Shown: in pieces, positions 41,597 to 49,213 of the stretch
How the letters are laid out: each line of letters opens with the position of its first letter
How positions within the stretch are numbered: the stretch's first letter is position 1
Assembly: GCA_963589785.1 (NCBI GenBank)
Contig: CAVAMJ010000010.1
Span: 1 to 64,000 of the forward strand
Origin: SIG603 sp963589785
GTDB lineage: Bacteria; Bacillota; Clostridia; Oscillospirales; Acutalibacteraceae
Length of the DNA stretch: 64,000 bases
Direction: 5' to 3'
Made by a program: the position numbers and the translations under genes
The notes under the pieces: generated by a model
Told to the model about the DNA's origin: nothing
The model's database searches: none
The model's input: the letters and a program-made list of their open reading frames with translations, nothing else

Positions 41597-42481
41597 ATGA
41601 GCGAGAACACGAAAAATTACGTAATCATAACCGATTCATGTGCGGACATGCCGCCCGAAATGGCGAAGGAGCTTGATGTCACGGTTATTCCGATGAGCTT
41701 CACGGTGAACGGAAGAACCTACAAGAACTACTGTGACAACAGAGAGCTTGATTTAAGTGATTACTACGAGATGCTAAGAAGCGGTGCGAGAAGCACTACA
41801 AGCCAGCTTTCACCAAATGAGATAAGCGAGGTGTTCGAGCCGTTCCTCAAGGAGGGAAAGGATATACTTTACATAGCCTTTTCATCGGGACTTTCGGGAA
41901 CATACCAGAACTCCGTGATTGCCGCAAATGAGCTAAAAGAGCAGTATCCCGAGAGAAAAATCGAGTGCTTTGACAGCCTCTGTGCGTCCACGGGAGAATG
42001 CGCACTTGTCTGGTATGCCGCAAATAAAAAGGCAGACGGCTACGGTCTTTATGAGGTTATTTCTTGGCTTGATGCAAACAGACTTCATATGTGCCATTGG
42101 TTCACCGTTGATGATCTCGGTCATTTAAAGCGTGGCGGAAGAGTGAGTGCGGCGACTGCAATTGCGGGAACTATGCTGAAAATAAAGCCGATACTCCATG
42201 TTGATAACGAGGGACACCTCATCAATGTCGGCAAGGTAAGGGGCAGAAAGGCAAGCCTTGACGCTATTATCAACAAAGTCGGAGAGACAGGAATTAATAT
42301 AGAGAATCAGACGGTTTTCATCAGCCACGGCGACGCTGGCGAAGAAGCCGACTATGTTGCGAATGAGATAAAATCGAGATTTGGTGTGGAGAATATTGTC
42401 ATTGCTGATATAGGCCCTGTTATCGGTGCGCATTCGGGCCCCGGAACCATGGCGGTTTATTTTATCGGAACAGAGAGATAA
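41597..42481 (+). CDS. DegV-family fatty-acid-binding protein
   Basis: The 294-residue protein has the DegV pattern: ITDSCADMPPEMAKELDVTVIPMSF at the start, SGARSTTSQLSP, YIAFSSGLSGTYQNS, and GPVIGAHSGPGTMAVYF at the end. DegV/FakB proteins bind a fatty acid for presentation to the FakA kinase, so exogenous fatty acids enter phospholipid synthesis. No FakA gene is adjacent. GAGG lies about 10 bases before the ATG. It is preceded by the structured RNA, which may regulate it. Confidence 0.92.
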   Translation: MSENTKNYVIITDSCADMPPEMAKELDVTVIPMSFTVNGRTYKNYCDNRELDLSDYYEMLRSGARSTTSQLSPNEISEVFEPFLKEGKDILYIAFSSGLSGTYQNSVIAANELKEQYPERKIECFDSLCASTGECALVWYAANKKADGYGLYEVISWLDANRLHMCHWFTVDDLGHLKRGGRVSAATAIAGTMLKIKPILHVDNEGHLINVGKVRGRKASLDAIINKVGETGINIENQTVFISHGDAGEEADYVANEIKSRFGVENIVIADIGPVIGAHSGPGTMAVYFIGTER

Positions 42482-42511
42482 TCACAGAAAAATAATATAT
42501 TTTTGAAGCAA

Positions 42512-42552
42512 GGAAGCTTTCTCCATTCATAATGGGGAAAGTTTCTCTTTTT
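42512..42552 (+). terminator. Terminator of the DegV gene
   Basis: GGAAGCTTTCTCCAT pairs with ATGGGGAAAGTTTCT with wobble pairs, followed by CTTTTTATTG. Confidence 0.8.
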
Positions 42553-42575
42553 ATTGTATATTTTTTGTATAAATA

Positions 42576-42604
42576 TTTACAACTATTTGCAGTTGTGATA
42601 CTAT
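42576..42604 (+). promoter_or_regulatory. Promoter with internal inverted repeat, flavoprotein operon
   Basis: TTTACA (42576-42581) and TACTAT (42599-42604) are 17 bases apart. The spacer region holds ACAACTATTTGCAGTTGT (42579-42596), an inverted repeat with arms ACAACT/AGTTGT. Downstream, TTGCAAATAATTATTGCAA (42610-42628) is a second near-palindrome. Regulation by a dimeric repressor or activator is likely. Confidence 0.6.
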
Positions 42605-42652
42605 TTAAGTTGCAAATAATTATTGCAATGTCAGTTGAAAGGAAGAAGAACT

Positions 42653-44590
42653 ATGGAATTTAAATGGCCATACGCCAATGAGGCCGGTGTTCAGGAGAAT
42701 GTTTCCTGTGATGTTCTTGTCCTCGGAGGAGGACTTGCTGGCTGTAACGCCGCAATCGCCGCAGCAAAAGCGGGAAAAAAGGTTATACTTGTAGAAAAGG
42801 GAGCAACCGTGCGTTCGGGCTCTGCCGGCTCAGGCTTTGACCACTGGGAGATGGCTTGCACAAACCCGGGTTGCACCGTCACACCGGAGGAAATGACCTA
42901 TGCTTATGTGGATGAGCAGGATCATTATTCAAACGCTATTGCCCACTATATCGAGTGCCGTGAGGGATACGACAGAGTTCTCGATATCGAGAAAATGGGC
43001 GGTAAGGTAAGGGATACCGATGATGAATTTGTCGGAGCGGAGTTCCGTGATCCTGAAACTAAGCTTATGTATGCTTACGATTATTCGACTAAATATACTC
43101 TTCGTGTTTGGGGCTCTACCTTCAAGCCGGCAATGGTCAAGGAGATGAAAAAACTCGGTGTTAAGCTTTATGATCACACCGAAGCTACTGCACTCATGGT
43201 AAAAGAGGAGAACGGCAAGAAAATCGGCATCGGTGCGGTCGGAATGAACGTCCACACGGGTAAGACTATTGTTTTCTCATCAAAATCCACCGTTCTCACA
43301 ATGTCAAGACCGGCAAGAGTTTGGCTCTTCAGCCCCGATACCCCGGGTCTTTGTGAGTTTAGACCATTCCAGTCTATTGGCTCGGGTCACGCGATGGGAT
43401 ATAAAGCCGGAGTTGAGTTCACACTCATGGAGAAGTCCGTCAGAGGTGAATTCTCAGCCGCCGGAAGAAGCTATCCGCCGTACGGAACAGGAAACAACCA
43501 TAACACTTGGTATGCCGCTACTATGGTTGACTCGAGAGGCGTTGAGATTCCTTATGTCGACCGTGACGGCAACGAGCTCAAGACAGTTTCCGAGAGATAC
43601 CACCCCGTAGAGGGACAGAAGTTCTTCCTCAAGGGCGGCGTTATCGACGAGCCTAAGTATGAGTACAGAGGTCCTGAGACTCTCGCATTTGATAAGCTAA
43701 TCGAGAGAGGCTACAAGCTTCCGTTCTATGCCGATCTTTCCAAAATGCCCGATACCGAGAGAAGAGTCATCTGGGGTATGATGGTCGGAGAAGAGGGAAA
43801 AACCAAAATCCCGATTTTGAAGAATTATACCGAGCGTGGATTCGATCCGACAAAGCATGTTCTCCAGTCCTACGGTACAGGCTGGCAGTCTGCCGCATTC
43901 CTTGATCAGGAGAGACAGCTTTTCGGTGCACCGGGTGGAATTATCACCGACTGGGATCTTATGACAAGCGTTGACGGCGTCTATGCCGCAGGAGATCAGC
44001 TCTATGCTTCCGACTGTGCTGGTGCCGCTTGTGCAACAGGCTACTATGCCGGCAGAAAGGCCGCCGCTTCGGCAGACAAGAAGGAGCTTGAAAGCTTTGA
44101 CCAGAGCTTCGTCGATGCCGAGAAAGAGAGACTTTTAGCGCCGCTTTATGTAGAGAACGGACTCGACTGGAGAGAGGTAAATATGGCTGTCTCCAAGGCA
44201 ATGCAGAATTACTGCGGCGGAGTTAAGAATGACGATCTTCTCAAGCAGGGACTTGCACTCATCGAGGACATCGAGGCAAACGATATTCCTAAGATTTCTT
44301 GTAACAATCCGCACGAGCTTATGCGTGCTCACGAGGTCATGGATATTGTTACCGTCTGCAAGATTATTCTCAATGCATGTCTATTGAGAAAGTGTGACTC
44401 AGAGCCGCTTTACTTCAAGAGAAGCGACAGTGAAAGTGCACTTTCTGAAGAAGAGAAAACATTTATAACTATATATATGGATAACGGCGAGGTTAAATCG
44501 AGAAGAGTTCCTCAGAATTTCTGGGGTGACGTAAAAGCGGAGTACGAGAAGAGAAACGCCGATTACATCGCAGAAAGGGAGGCTTTATAA
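42653..44590 (+). CDS. FAD-dependent oxidoreductase, AprA/fumarate-reductase-like
   Basis: The 645-residue protein has an N-terminal FAD Rossmann motif VLVLGGGLAGCNAAIAAAKA followed by VEKGATVRSGSAGSG, and a C-terminal FAD segment VDGVYAAGDQLYASDCAGAACATGYYAG. A helical C-terminal domain follows. This is the succinate dehydrogenase/fumarate reductase flavoprotein fold. The arrangement with a small two-cluster ferredoxin gene directly after it resembles adenylyl-sulfate reductase AprA/AprB, but equivalent pairs in Clostridia have unproved substrates. I chose ATG 42653, with AAAGGA upstream. It heads a run through pepD. The electron-transfer role is likely; the substrate is unknown. Confidence 0.8.
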   Translation: MEFKWPYANEAGVQENVSCDVLVLGGGLAGCNAAIAAAKAGKKVILVEKGATVRSGSAGSGFDHWEMACTNPGCTVTPEEMTYAYVDEQDHYSNAIAHYIECREGYDRVLDIEKMGGKVRDTDDEFVGAEFRDPETKLMYAYDYSTKYTLRVWGSTFKPAMVKEMKKLGVKLYDHTEATALMVKEENGKKIGIGAVGMNVHTGKTIVFSSKSTVLTMSRPARVWLFSPDTPGLCEFRPFQSIGSGHAMGYKAGVEFTLMEKSVRGEFSAAGRSYPPYGTGNNHNTWYAATMVDSRGVEIPYVDRDGNELKTVSERYHPVEGQKFFLKGGVIDEPKYEYRGPETLAFDKLIERGYKLPFYADLSKMPDTERRVIWGMMVGEEGKTKIPILKNYTERGFDPTKHVLQSYGTGWQSAAFLDQERQLFGAPGGIITDWDLMTSVDGVYAAGDQLYASDCAGAACATGYYAGRKAAASADKKELESFDQSFVDAEKERLLAPLYVENGLDWREVNMAVSKAMQNYCGGVKNDDLLKQGLALIEDIEANDIPKISCNNPHELMRAHEVMDIVTVCKIILNACLLRKCDSEPLYFKRSDSESALSEEEKTFITIYMDNGEVKSRRVPQNFWGDVKAEYEKRNADYIAEREAL

Positions 44591-44880
44591 TGGCTGAATT
44601 TGAGAAGAAGGAATTTTCTGCGAGCGTTGTTTCGTGCTCGACAAGTCCGATTAGCTACGACGAGAGCAAATGCATCGGTTGCGGTCGCTGTGCCGAGGTT
44701 TGCCAGTGTGATATTTTGGTTCCTCAGGGAAAGGGAAAGCACCCGATTGTCATGTATCCCGGTGAGTGCTATTACTGCGGATGCTGTGTCATCGAGTGTC
44801 CGATAGAGGGTGCTATCAGCCTTCGTCATCCGCTGATGAACCGTGCAAGATTCATTCCTATTATCGAAAATAAGGAGTAA
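44590..44880 (+). CDS. Two-cluster 4Fe-4S ferredoxin, AprB-like
   Basis: The 96-residue protein has two complete cluster motifs, CIGCGRCAEVCQCD and CYYCGCCVIECP, each CxxCxxCxxxC, separated by a short loop with basic residues. It would pass electrons to or from the flavoprotein encoded just upstream; stop and start overlap in TAATG, giving one-to-one translation. The AprB resemblance is in size, cluster spacing and partner; AprB's long C-terminal tail is missing. Confidence 0.88.
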   Translation: MAEFEKKEFSASVVSCSTSPISYDESKCIGCGRCAEVCQCDILVPQGKGKHPIVMYPGECYYCGCCVIECPIEGAISLRHPLMNRARFIPIIENKE

Positions 44881-44885
44881 TTGTT

Positions 44886-46337
44886 ATGAGCGTGCTTGAC
44901 CAAACTAAACCGCACCAGAAATATTTTGAGGCGATATGCTCTATTCCGCATCCGTCCACGGGCGAAAAGGCTGTTTCCGACTATGTTTGCTCGGTAGCAG
45001 AAAAGCTCGGCCTTGACTATGAGCAGGACGACATGTGGAATGTAATCGTGAGAAAGCCGGCATCTGACGGATATGAAAATTCTCCGACTGTCATGCTTCA
45101 GGCTCACCTTGATATGGTGTGCGTTAAGTCACCCGATTCCGACCATGTTTTTGAGACAGATCCCTTGAAGCTTTTTGTTGACGAAAACGGCAATGTGAGG
45201 GCTAAGGGCACCACTCTCGGCGCCGACGACGGCTACGGAGCGGCTTACCTTTTGGCACTTATGGAGGAGAACGATTATCCGCATCCTCCGCTTGAGCTTG
45301 TTTTCACCTCTCAGGAGGAAAACGGCTGTTACGGTGCCGCCGCACTTGATACCGATAAGCTCAAGGCGAGAAGAATGATAGGTCTCGATGTCATGGGAGC
45401 GACTTACGAGTGGGTCAGCACGGTCTCTTGCTTCTCTTCGGATTTGGTTGTCGTCACAAAGGATGCCGAGAGACTTCCTTGCGATAAATCAGGTCTTAAA
45501 ATCAGTATTTCGGGACTTCAGCCCGTTTACAGCGAAACAATGGTTCATCCGGAGCAGTTCAACGCTGTAAAAATAGTCGGCAGAATACTCTATACGCTTC
45601 GTGAAAGCGGAATTGAATATCAGTTATCAGCCATGAACGGCGGTGTTGCGGAAAACTATCCGCCTGTCGAGGTTGAGACGATAATTTCGCTTGACGATGC
45701 TAAAAAGGATGAGGCGTCCGGGCTTATCGAAAAGGAATTTGAGGTAATCAAAAAGGAGCTTGATGACGGAGAGCAGGAGTTTAAGCTTGAGATTGAGAGT
45801 GTATCGGTTTCAAGTGAAATAGACTCAAATGCAACGTCAGATATAGTAAATCTAATATACCTCATGCCGTCAAACCACTTCACGCTAAAGCCCGCAAGCG
45901 GAAGCATGACAAGCGTGAATAACATCGGAATGGCAGAGTTCTCAGAGGACAAGAAGTTCACTCTCACTATGTCCAACAGAAACGAAAGTTCCGACTACAA
46001 GAAAAACGTAAACAACCGCATTAAGCTTATAGCTGAGCTTTGCGGCTGTAAAACCGATATTTCTTCACGTTATGAGCCGTGGGAATATTCTCCGGACTCT
46101 TACATGAGAAATTTAACTGCCGAACTTATGCGTGAATACTACGGCCACGAGATGGACGAGGAAATTTGCCCCGGCGGACTTGAGGCTTGCAATTTCCTGC
46201 CGAAAATGCCGGGTCTTGATATAGTCATGTTTGCGCCTGTCGGTCAGTTCTGTCACACAACAGCCGAATACTTAAATCTCGAGTCATTCGATAAGGTATA
46301 TCGCTTTGTGAAGCTATTGCTTGAAAGATTAAAATAA
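44886..46337 (+). CDS. pepD: Aminoacyl-histidine dipeptidase PepD (M20)
   Basis: The 483-residue metallopeptidase has the M20/PepD metal motifs: LQAHLDMVC (His and Asp), TTLGADDGYGAAYLLAL (bridging Asp), FTSQEENGCYGA (catalytic Glu pair) and GLDVMG. It splits Xaa-His and other dipeptides in the cytoplasm. AAGGAG precedes the ATG, only 5 bases after the ferredoxin stop, so it is transcribed with the flavoprotein pair. Stop and next start overlap (TAATG). The link to the redox pair may be only positional. Confidence 0.92.
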   Translation: MSVLDQTKPHQKYFEAICSIPHPSTGEKAVSDYVCSVAEKLGLDYEQDDMWNVIVRKPASDGYENSPTVMLQAHLDMVCVKSPDSDHVFETDPLKLFVDENGNVRAKGTTLGADDGYGAAYLLALMEENDYPHPPLELVFTSQEENGCYGAAALDTDKLKARRMIGLDVMGATYEWVSTVSCFSSDLVVVTKDAERLPCDKSGLKISISGLQPVYSETMVHPEQFNAVKIVGRILYTLRESGIEYQLSAMNGGVAENYPPVEVETIISLDDAKKDEASGLIEKEFEVIKKELDDGEQEFKLEIESVSVSSEIDSNATSDIVNLIYLMPSNHFTLKPASGSMTSVNNIGMAEFSEDKKFTLTMSNRNESSDYKKNVNNRIKLIAELCGCKTDISSRYEPWEYSPDSYMRNLTAELMREYYGHEMDEEICPGGLEACNFLPKMPGLDIVMFAPVGQFCHTTAEYLNLESFDKVYRFVKLLLERLK

Positions 46338-47401
46338 TGATTGAACTTTCTATTTATGTCATACTGTTTTTTGCCTACTGCTTTGTAGGCTGGGTCTGGG
46401 AATGTCTTTATGTTTCCGTGTGCCAAAAAAAGTGGGTAAACCGCGGCTTCTGCCGCGGTCCCTTTCTGCCGATTTATGGCTCGGGCGCTATGATTATAAT
46501 CATCACGACTTATAATGTTCGTGACAGTGTTCCCCTGACGTTTATCGTGAGTATTTTCTCCTGTTCGCTTCTCGAGTATTTCACGGGGGCGGCGATGGAA
46601 AAGCTATTCAATGTCCGCTACTGGGACTATTCCGACAAGCCACTTAATCTCAACGGTCACATCTACTGGGCTTCGTGCCTTTTGTGGGGCTTTGCCGGAG
46701 TGGGACTTATGCAGTTTGTCTACCCTCCGACCTATGCGCTCATTGCAGAAATACCGCATACTTGGCGAGAGGGAATTTCTCTTGTACTGACAATCGGCTT
46801 CACTGCCGACTTCACGTCATCGTTCAAGACGGCTCTCGATTTCAAGGCTTTGCTCCTCAAGCTCAGTGAGAATAACTCTGCTGTTGAGGGAATTCGTGAG
46901 CGTGCCGCAAAGCTTTCAGACGGCATGACGAAGTCAACTGCCGAGCTTAAGGAGAGAACCGCTCAGATGATGAAAGAGCTCAGTGAAGCTAAGGATAAGC
47001 TTTACGAGGCAAGGGATAAGCTTGAAGAGAGAACCCGTGAGGCTATCGACAATGTGCCTAAGACAAAGCAGGAATATGTCGATTTACTTCACGATAAGTA
47101 CGAGAACTTCTCGATTGCCGCTCAGGAAAAGCTTCAGGCTGCCGAAAATTACATTCGAGGCAACCGTGCCGATGAGGAGCTTAGCGATGAGGAAAAGGCT
47201 GAGAAGGAGAGAACTCTTCTTGAAATCAGCAACCTAAAGGCGGCGGCAAGAAAGCTTTATTCGAGGCTTCCTAACTTGCCCGAGAGACAATACCGAGATA
47301 CAAAATCACTCCTTAAGAGAAACCCGACAGCCGTTTCACCTAAGTATCAGGCGGCTTTTGAGGAGCTTAAAAAGACCCTTAGCGAAAGGAAAACAAAATA
47401 A
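46337..47401 (+). CDS. Putative type IV ABC-transporter-like membrane protein (DUF1113-type)
   Basis: The 354-residue protein has an N-terminal membrane region (about 1-170, five to six spans) with the family marks FVGWVWECLYVS, NRGFCRGPFLPIYGSGA and WDYSDKPLNLNGHI. This domain is annotated as putative ABC-transporter type IV and has no proven function. The last about 185 residues are a charged coiled coil (MMKELSEAKDKLYEARDKLEE region) that exceeds the usual family length. It overlaps pepD by one base and is followed directly by the phosphodiesterase gene, also by a one-base overlap. Confidence 0.82.
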   Translation: MIELSIYVILFFAYCFVGWVWECLYVSVCQKKWVNRGFCRGPFLPIYGSGAMIIIITTYNVRDSVPLTFIVSIFSCSLLEYFTGAAMEKLFNVRYWDYSDKPLNLNGHIYWASCLLWGFAGVGLMQFVYPPTYALIAEIPHTWREGISLVLTIGFTADFTSSFKTALDFKALLLKLSENNSAVEGIRERAAKLSDGMTKSTAELKERTAQMMKELSEAKDKLYEARDKLEERTREAIDNVPKTKQEYVDLLHDKYENFSIAAQEKLQAAENYIRGNRADEELSDEEKAEKERTLLEISNLKAAARKLYSRLPNLPERQYRDTKSLLKRNPTAVSPKYQAAFEELKKTLSERKTK

Positions 47402-47949
47402 TGAAGATAATGGTAGCGTCAGATATTCACGGCTCTGCATTTTATTGCCGTGAGATGATTAGTGCATATGAAAGAGAGAATCCCGACAGAATTTTACTTC
47501 TCGGCGATTTGCTCTACCATGGCCCAAGAAACGATCTTCCAAAGGAGTATGCTCCAAAGGAGGTCATTGCAATGCTTAATGACGAGAAGGTAAGCTCCAA
47601 GGTGCTTTGTGTTCGCGGAAACTGCGAAGCAGAGGTTGACCAAATGGTTCTTTCTTTCCCTTGCCTTGCTGATTACTGTGTGCTTTTTGCCGGAAATCGA
47701 ATGATTTTCGCAACTCACGGACATATTTACGGCGAGAACAATCCTCCCAAGCTTAAAAAGGGAGACATTCTTCTTAACGGTCACACTCATGTGCCGACAC
47801 TTAATGAGCACGATAATTTCACCTATATCAATCCGGGCTCTGTTTCTATCCCTAAGGAGAACAGCCACCACGGATATATGGTAATTGACGATGAGAAAAT
47901 CGTCTGGAAAACGCTTGAGGGTGAAGAGGTAAAATCCTACAAGCTATGA
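47401..47949 (+). CDS. YfcE-type metallophosphodiesterase
   Basis: The 182-residue calcineurin-like phosphoesterase has the metal motifs MVASDIHGS (DxH), LLGDLLYHG (GD), VRGNCEAE (GNC/D), THGHIYG and NGHTHVP (GHTH). It matches YfcE/MJ0936, a Mn-dependent phosphodiesterase with a broad test-tube substrate range. It is translationally coupled to its neighbours on both sides (overlaps of 1 and 4 bases). Confidence 0.92.
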   Translation: MKIMVASDIHGSAFYCREMISAYERENPDRILLLGDLLYHGPRNDLPKEYAPKEVIAMLNDEKVSSKVLCVRGNCEAEVDQMVLSFPCLADYCVLFAGNRMIFATHGHIYGENNPPKLKKGDILLNGHTHVPTLNEHDNFTYINPGSVSIPKENSHHGYMVIDDEKIVWKTLEGEEVKSYKL

Positions 47950-48356
47950 GCACAAAGAAACAAATTAAGCTCATTAGTATTCCCGTGTTTCCGATTGCAT
48001 TGGTAATCTACTATTATTTCATCAAGCTGAATATCATTCATGCGGGCAGCTTTTATTTTCGTGTGTTTCCCTTGCCGCTCACGCTTATAGTAATATTACT
48101 TCAAACATTTTATCTTATATTGGCGTGCGGTATCAGCTTTTACGGAGTCAGAGTGGCACACAGGAAGAAGCTTCGCAAGTATATTGTTTATATGCTGTCG
48201 GCGGCATTGCTTTACACGATTGTATTTTCGCTCAAGGTGGCTTTCGGGGTGTATTTTACAACACACGATGTCGTTCTGTCGGTGGCGACGATGCTTTTGC
48301 CGCTAATTTACTATGTCTGCCTTACAAGTGTCGTGAAACCAAGGCGCAGAAGATAA
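47946..48356 (+). CDS. Small polytopic membrane protein, unknown function
   Basis: The 136-residue protein has four hydrophobic segments (about 10-27, 40-65, 80-100, 107-127), a basic N-terminus (STKKQIK) and a strongly basic C-terminus (KPRRRR), suggesting both ends are cytoplasmic. The start overlaps the previous stop in ATGA, so it is coupled to the phosphodiesterase. I do not recognise the family. Confidence 0.7.
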   Translation: MSTKKQIKLISIPVFPIALVIYYYFIKLNIIHAGSFYFRVFPLPLTLIVILLQTFYLILACGISFYGVRVAHRKKLRKYIVYMLSAALLYTIVFSLKVAFGVYFTTHDVVLSVATMLLPLIYYVCLTSVVKPRRRR

Positions 48357-48373
48357 AATATATCAAATTAACA

Positions 48374-48412
48374 AAACGGAGAGTTCTCTTTTTGAGTTCT
48401 CTCCGTTTTTTA
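48374..48412 (+). terminator. Terminator of the flavoprotein-pepD run
   Basis: AACGGAGAG pairs with CTCTCCGTT around TTCTCTTTTTGAGTT, with an inner stem, followed by TTTT. Confidence 0.85.
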
Positions 48413-48420
48413 CTATGCAA

Positions 48421-48449
48421 AAAAGGGAGAGAAAAGCTCTCTCCCTTAA
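48421..48449 (-). terminator. Terminator of the metG-tatD operon
   Basis: GGGAGAG pairs with CTCTCCC around AAAAGCT just after the tatD stop. On the minus strand it runs out into TTTTTTGC. Confidence 0.85.
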
Positions 48450-48451
48450 TA

Positions 48452-49213
48452 TCATATTCCGAATAAATCTTTTATGTTTTTTCGAGATGCCTCAAGAACC
48501 TCATCGATTGAAATTCCACGAATTTCCGCTACCTTTGCCGCCGTATATGCTATGAGGGAAGAATCGTTTCTCTTGCCGCGCATGGGGACGGGGGACAGGT
48601 ACGGGCAGTCCGTCTCAAGAAGAAGTCTTTCAAGCGGAATATCTTTTACCACCTCGACTGAGTGTCTCGCATTTTTGAATGTGACAACTCCGCCAACACC
48701 GATGTGCATTCCAAGCTTTACAATTTCCCGTGACATTTCGACACTGCCAGAAAAACAGTGAACAACGCCCCTCGGCTTATATTCACGCAGAATATCGAAG
48801 GTGTCGCCGTGAGCGTCACGGTCATGCACGGAAATGGGAAGACCAAGCCCATTTGCAAGCTTAATCTGCTCGATGAAAACGGGCTTTTGAATTTCACGGG
48901 GGCACTCGTCCTCCCAGTAGTAGTCAAGTCCTATTTCACCGATAGCGACTATCTTCTCGTGATGAGCGCACTTCTCGACATATTCGAGCCAGTTTTCCGG
49001 CAAATCTCGAGCGTTTTCGGGGTGAATACCGACTGCACCAAAGACATTAGGAAAATTCTCCGTGAGCTTCAGAACCTTATCGATACTCTCGAAGCTTGAG
49101 CTCATGTCAATGACACCCTCAACACCCTTACGGGGGAGAATGTCATTTAAAAGCTCGTCTCTGTCGGCGTCAAATGCCTCATCGTCATAGTGCGAATGTG
49201 AGTCGAAAATCAT
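48452..49213 (-). CDS. tatD: TatD-family metal-dependent DNase
   Basis: The 253-residue TIM-barrel hydrolase shows FDSHSHYDDEAFD (HxH), GAVGIHPE, AIGEIGLDYYW (metal Glu), PISVHDRDAHGD, GVVHCFSGS and LLLETDCPYLSP. TatD proteins are 3'-5' exonucleases acting in DNA repair and turnover. The start overlaps the metG stop by 4 bases (ATGA), and the metG-tatD order is common in Firmicutes. Confidence 0.94.
   Translation of the reverse strand: MIFDSHSHYDDEAFDADRDELLNDILPRKGVEGVIDMSSSFESIDKVLKLTENFPNVFGAVGIHPENARDLPENWLEYVEKCAHHEKIVAIGEIGLDYYWEDECPREIQKPVFIEQIKLANGLGLPISVHDRDAHGDTFDILREYKPRGVVHCFSGSVEMSREIVKLGMHIGVGGVVTFKNARHSVEVVKDIPLERLLLETDCPYLSPVPMRGKRNDSSLIAYTAAKVAEIRGISIDEVLEASRKNIKDLFGI

Noticed and set aside
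42653..44880. Firm call of adenylyl-sulfate reductase (AprAB)
   Set aside because: The resemblance is architectural; sat and qmo genes are absent, and the ferredoxin lacks the AprB tail.
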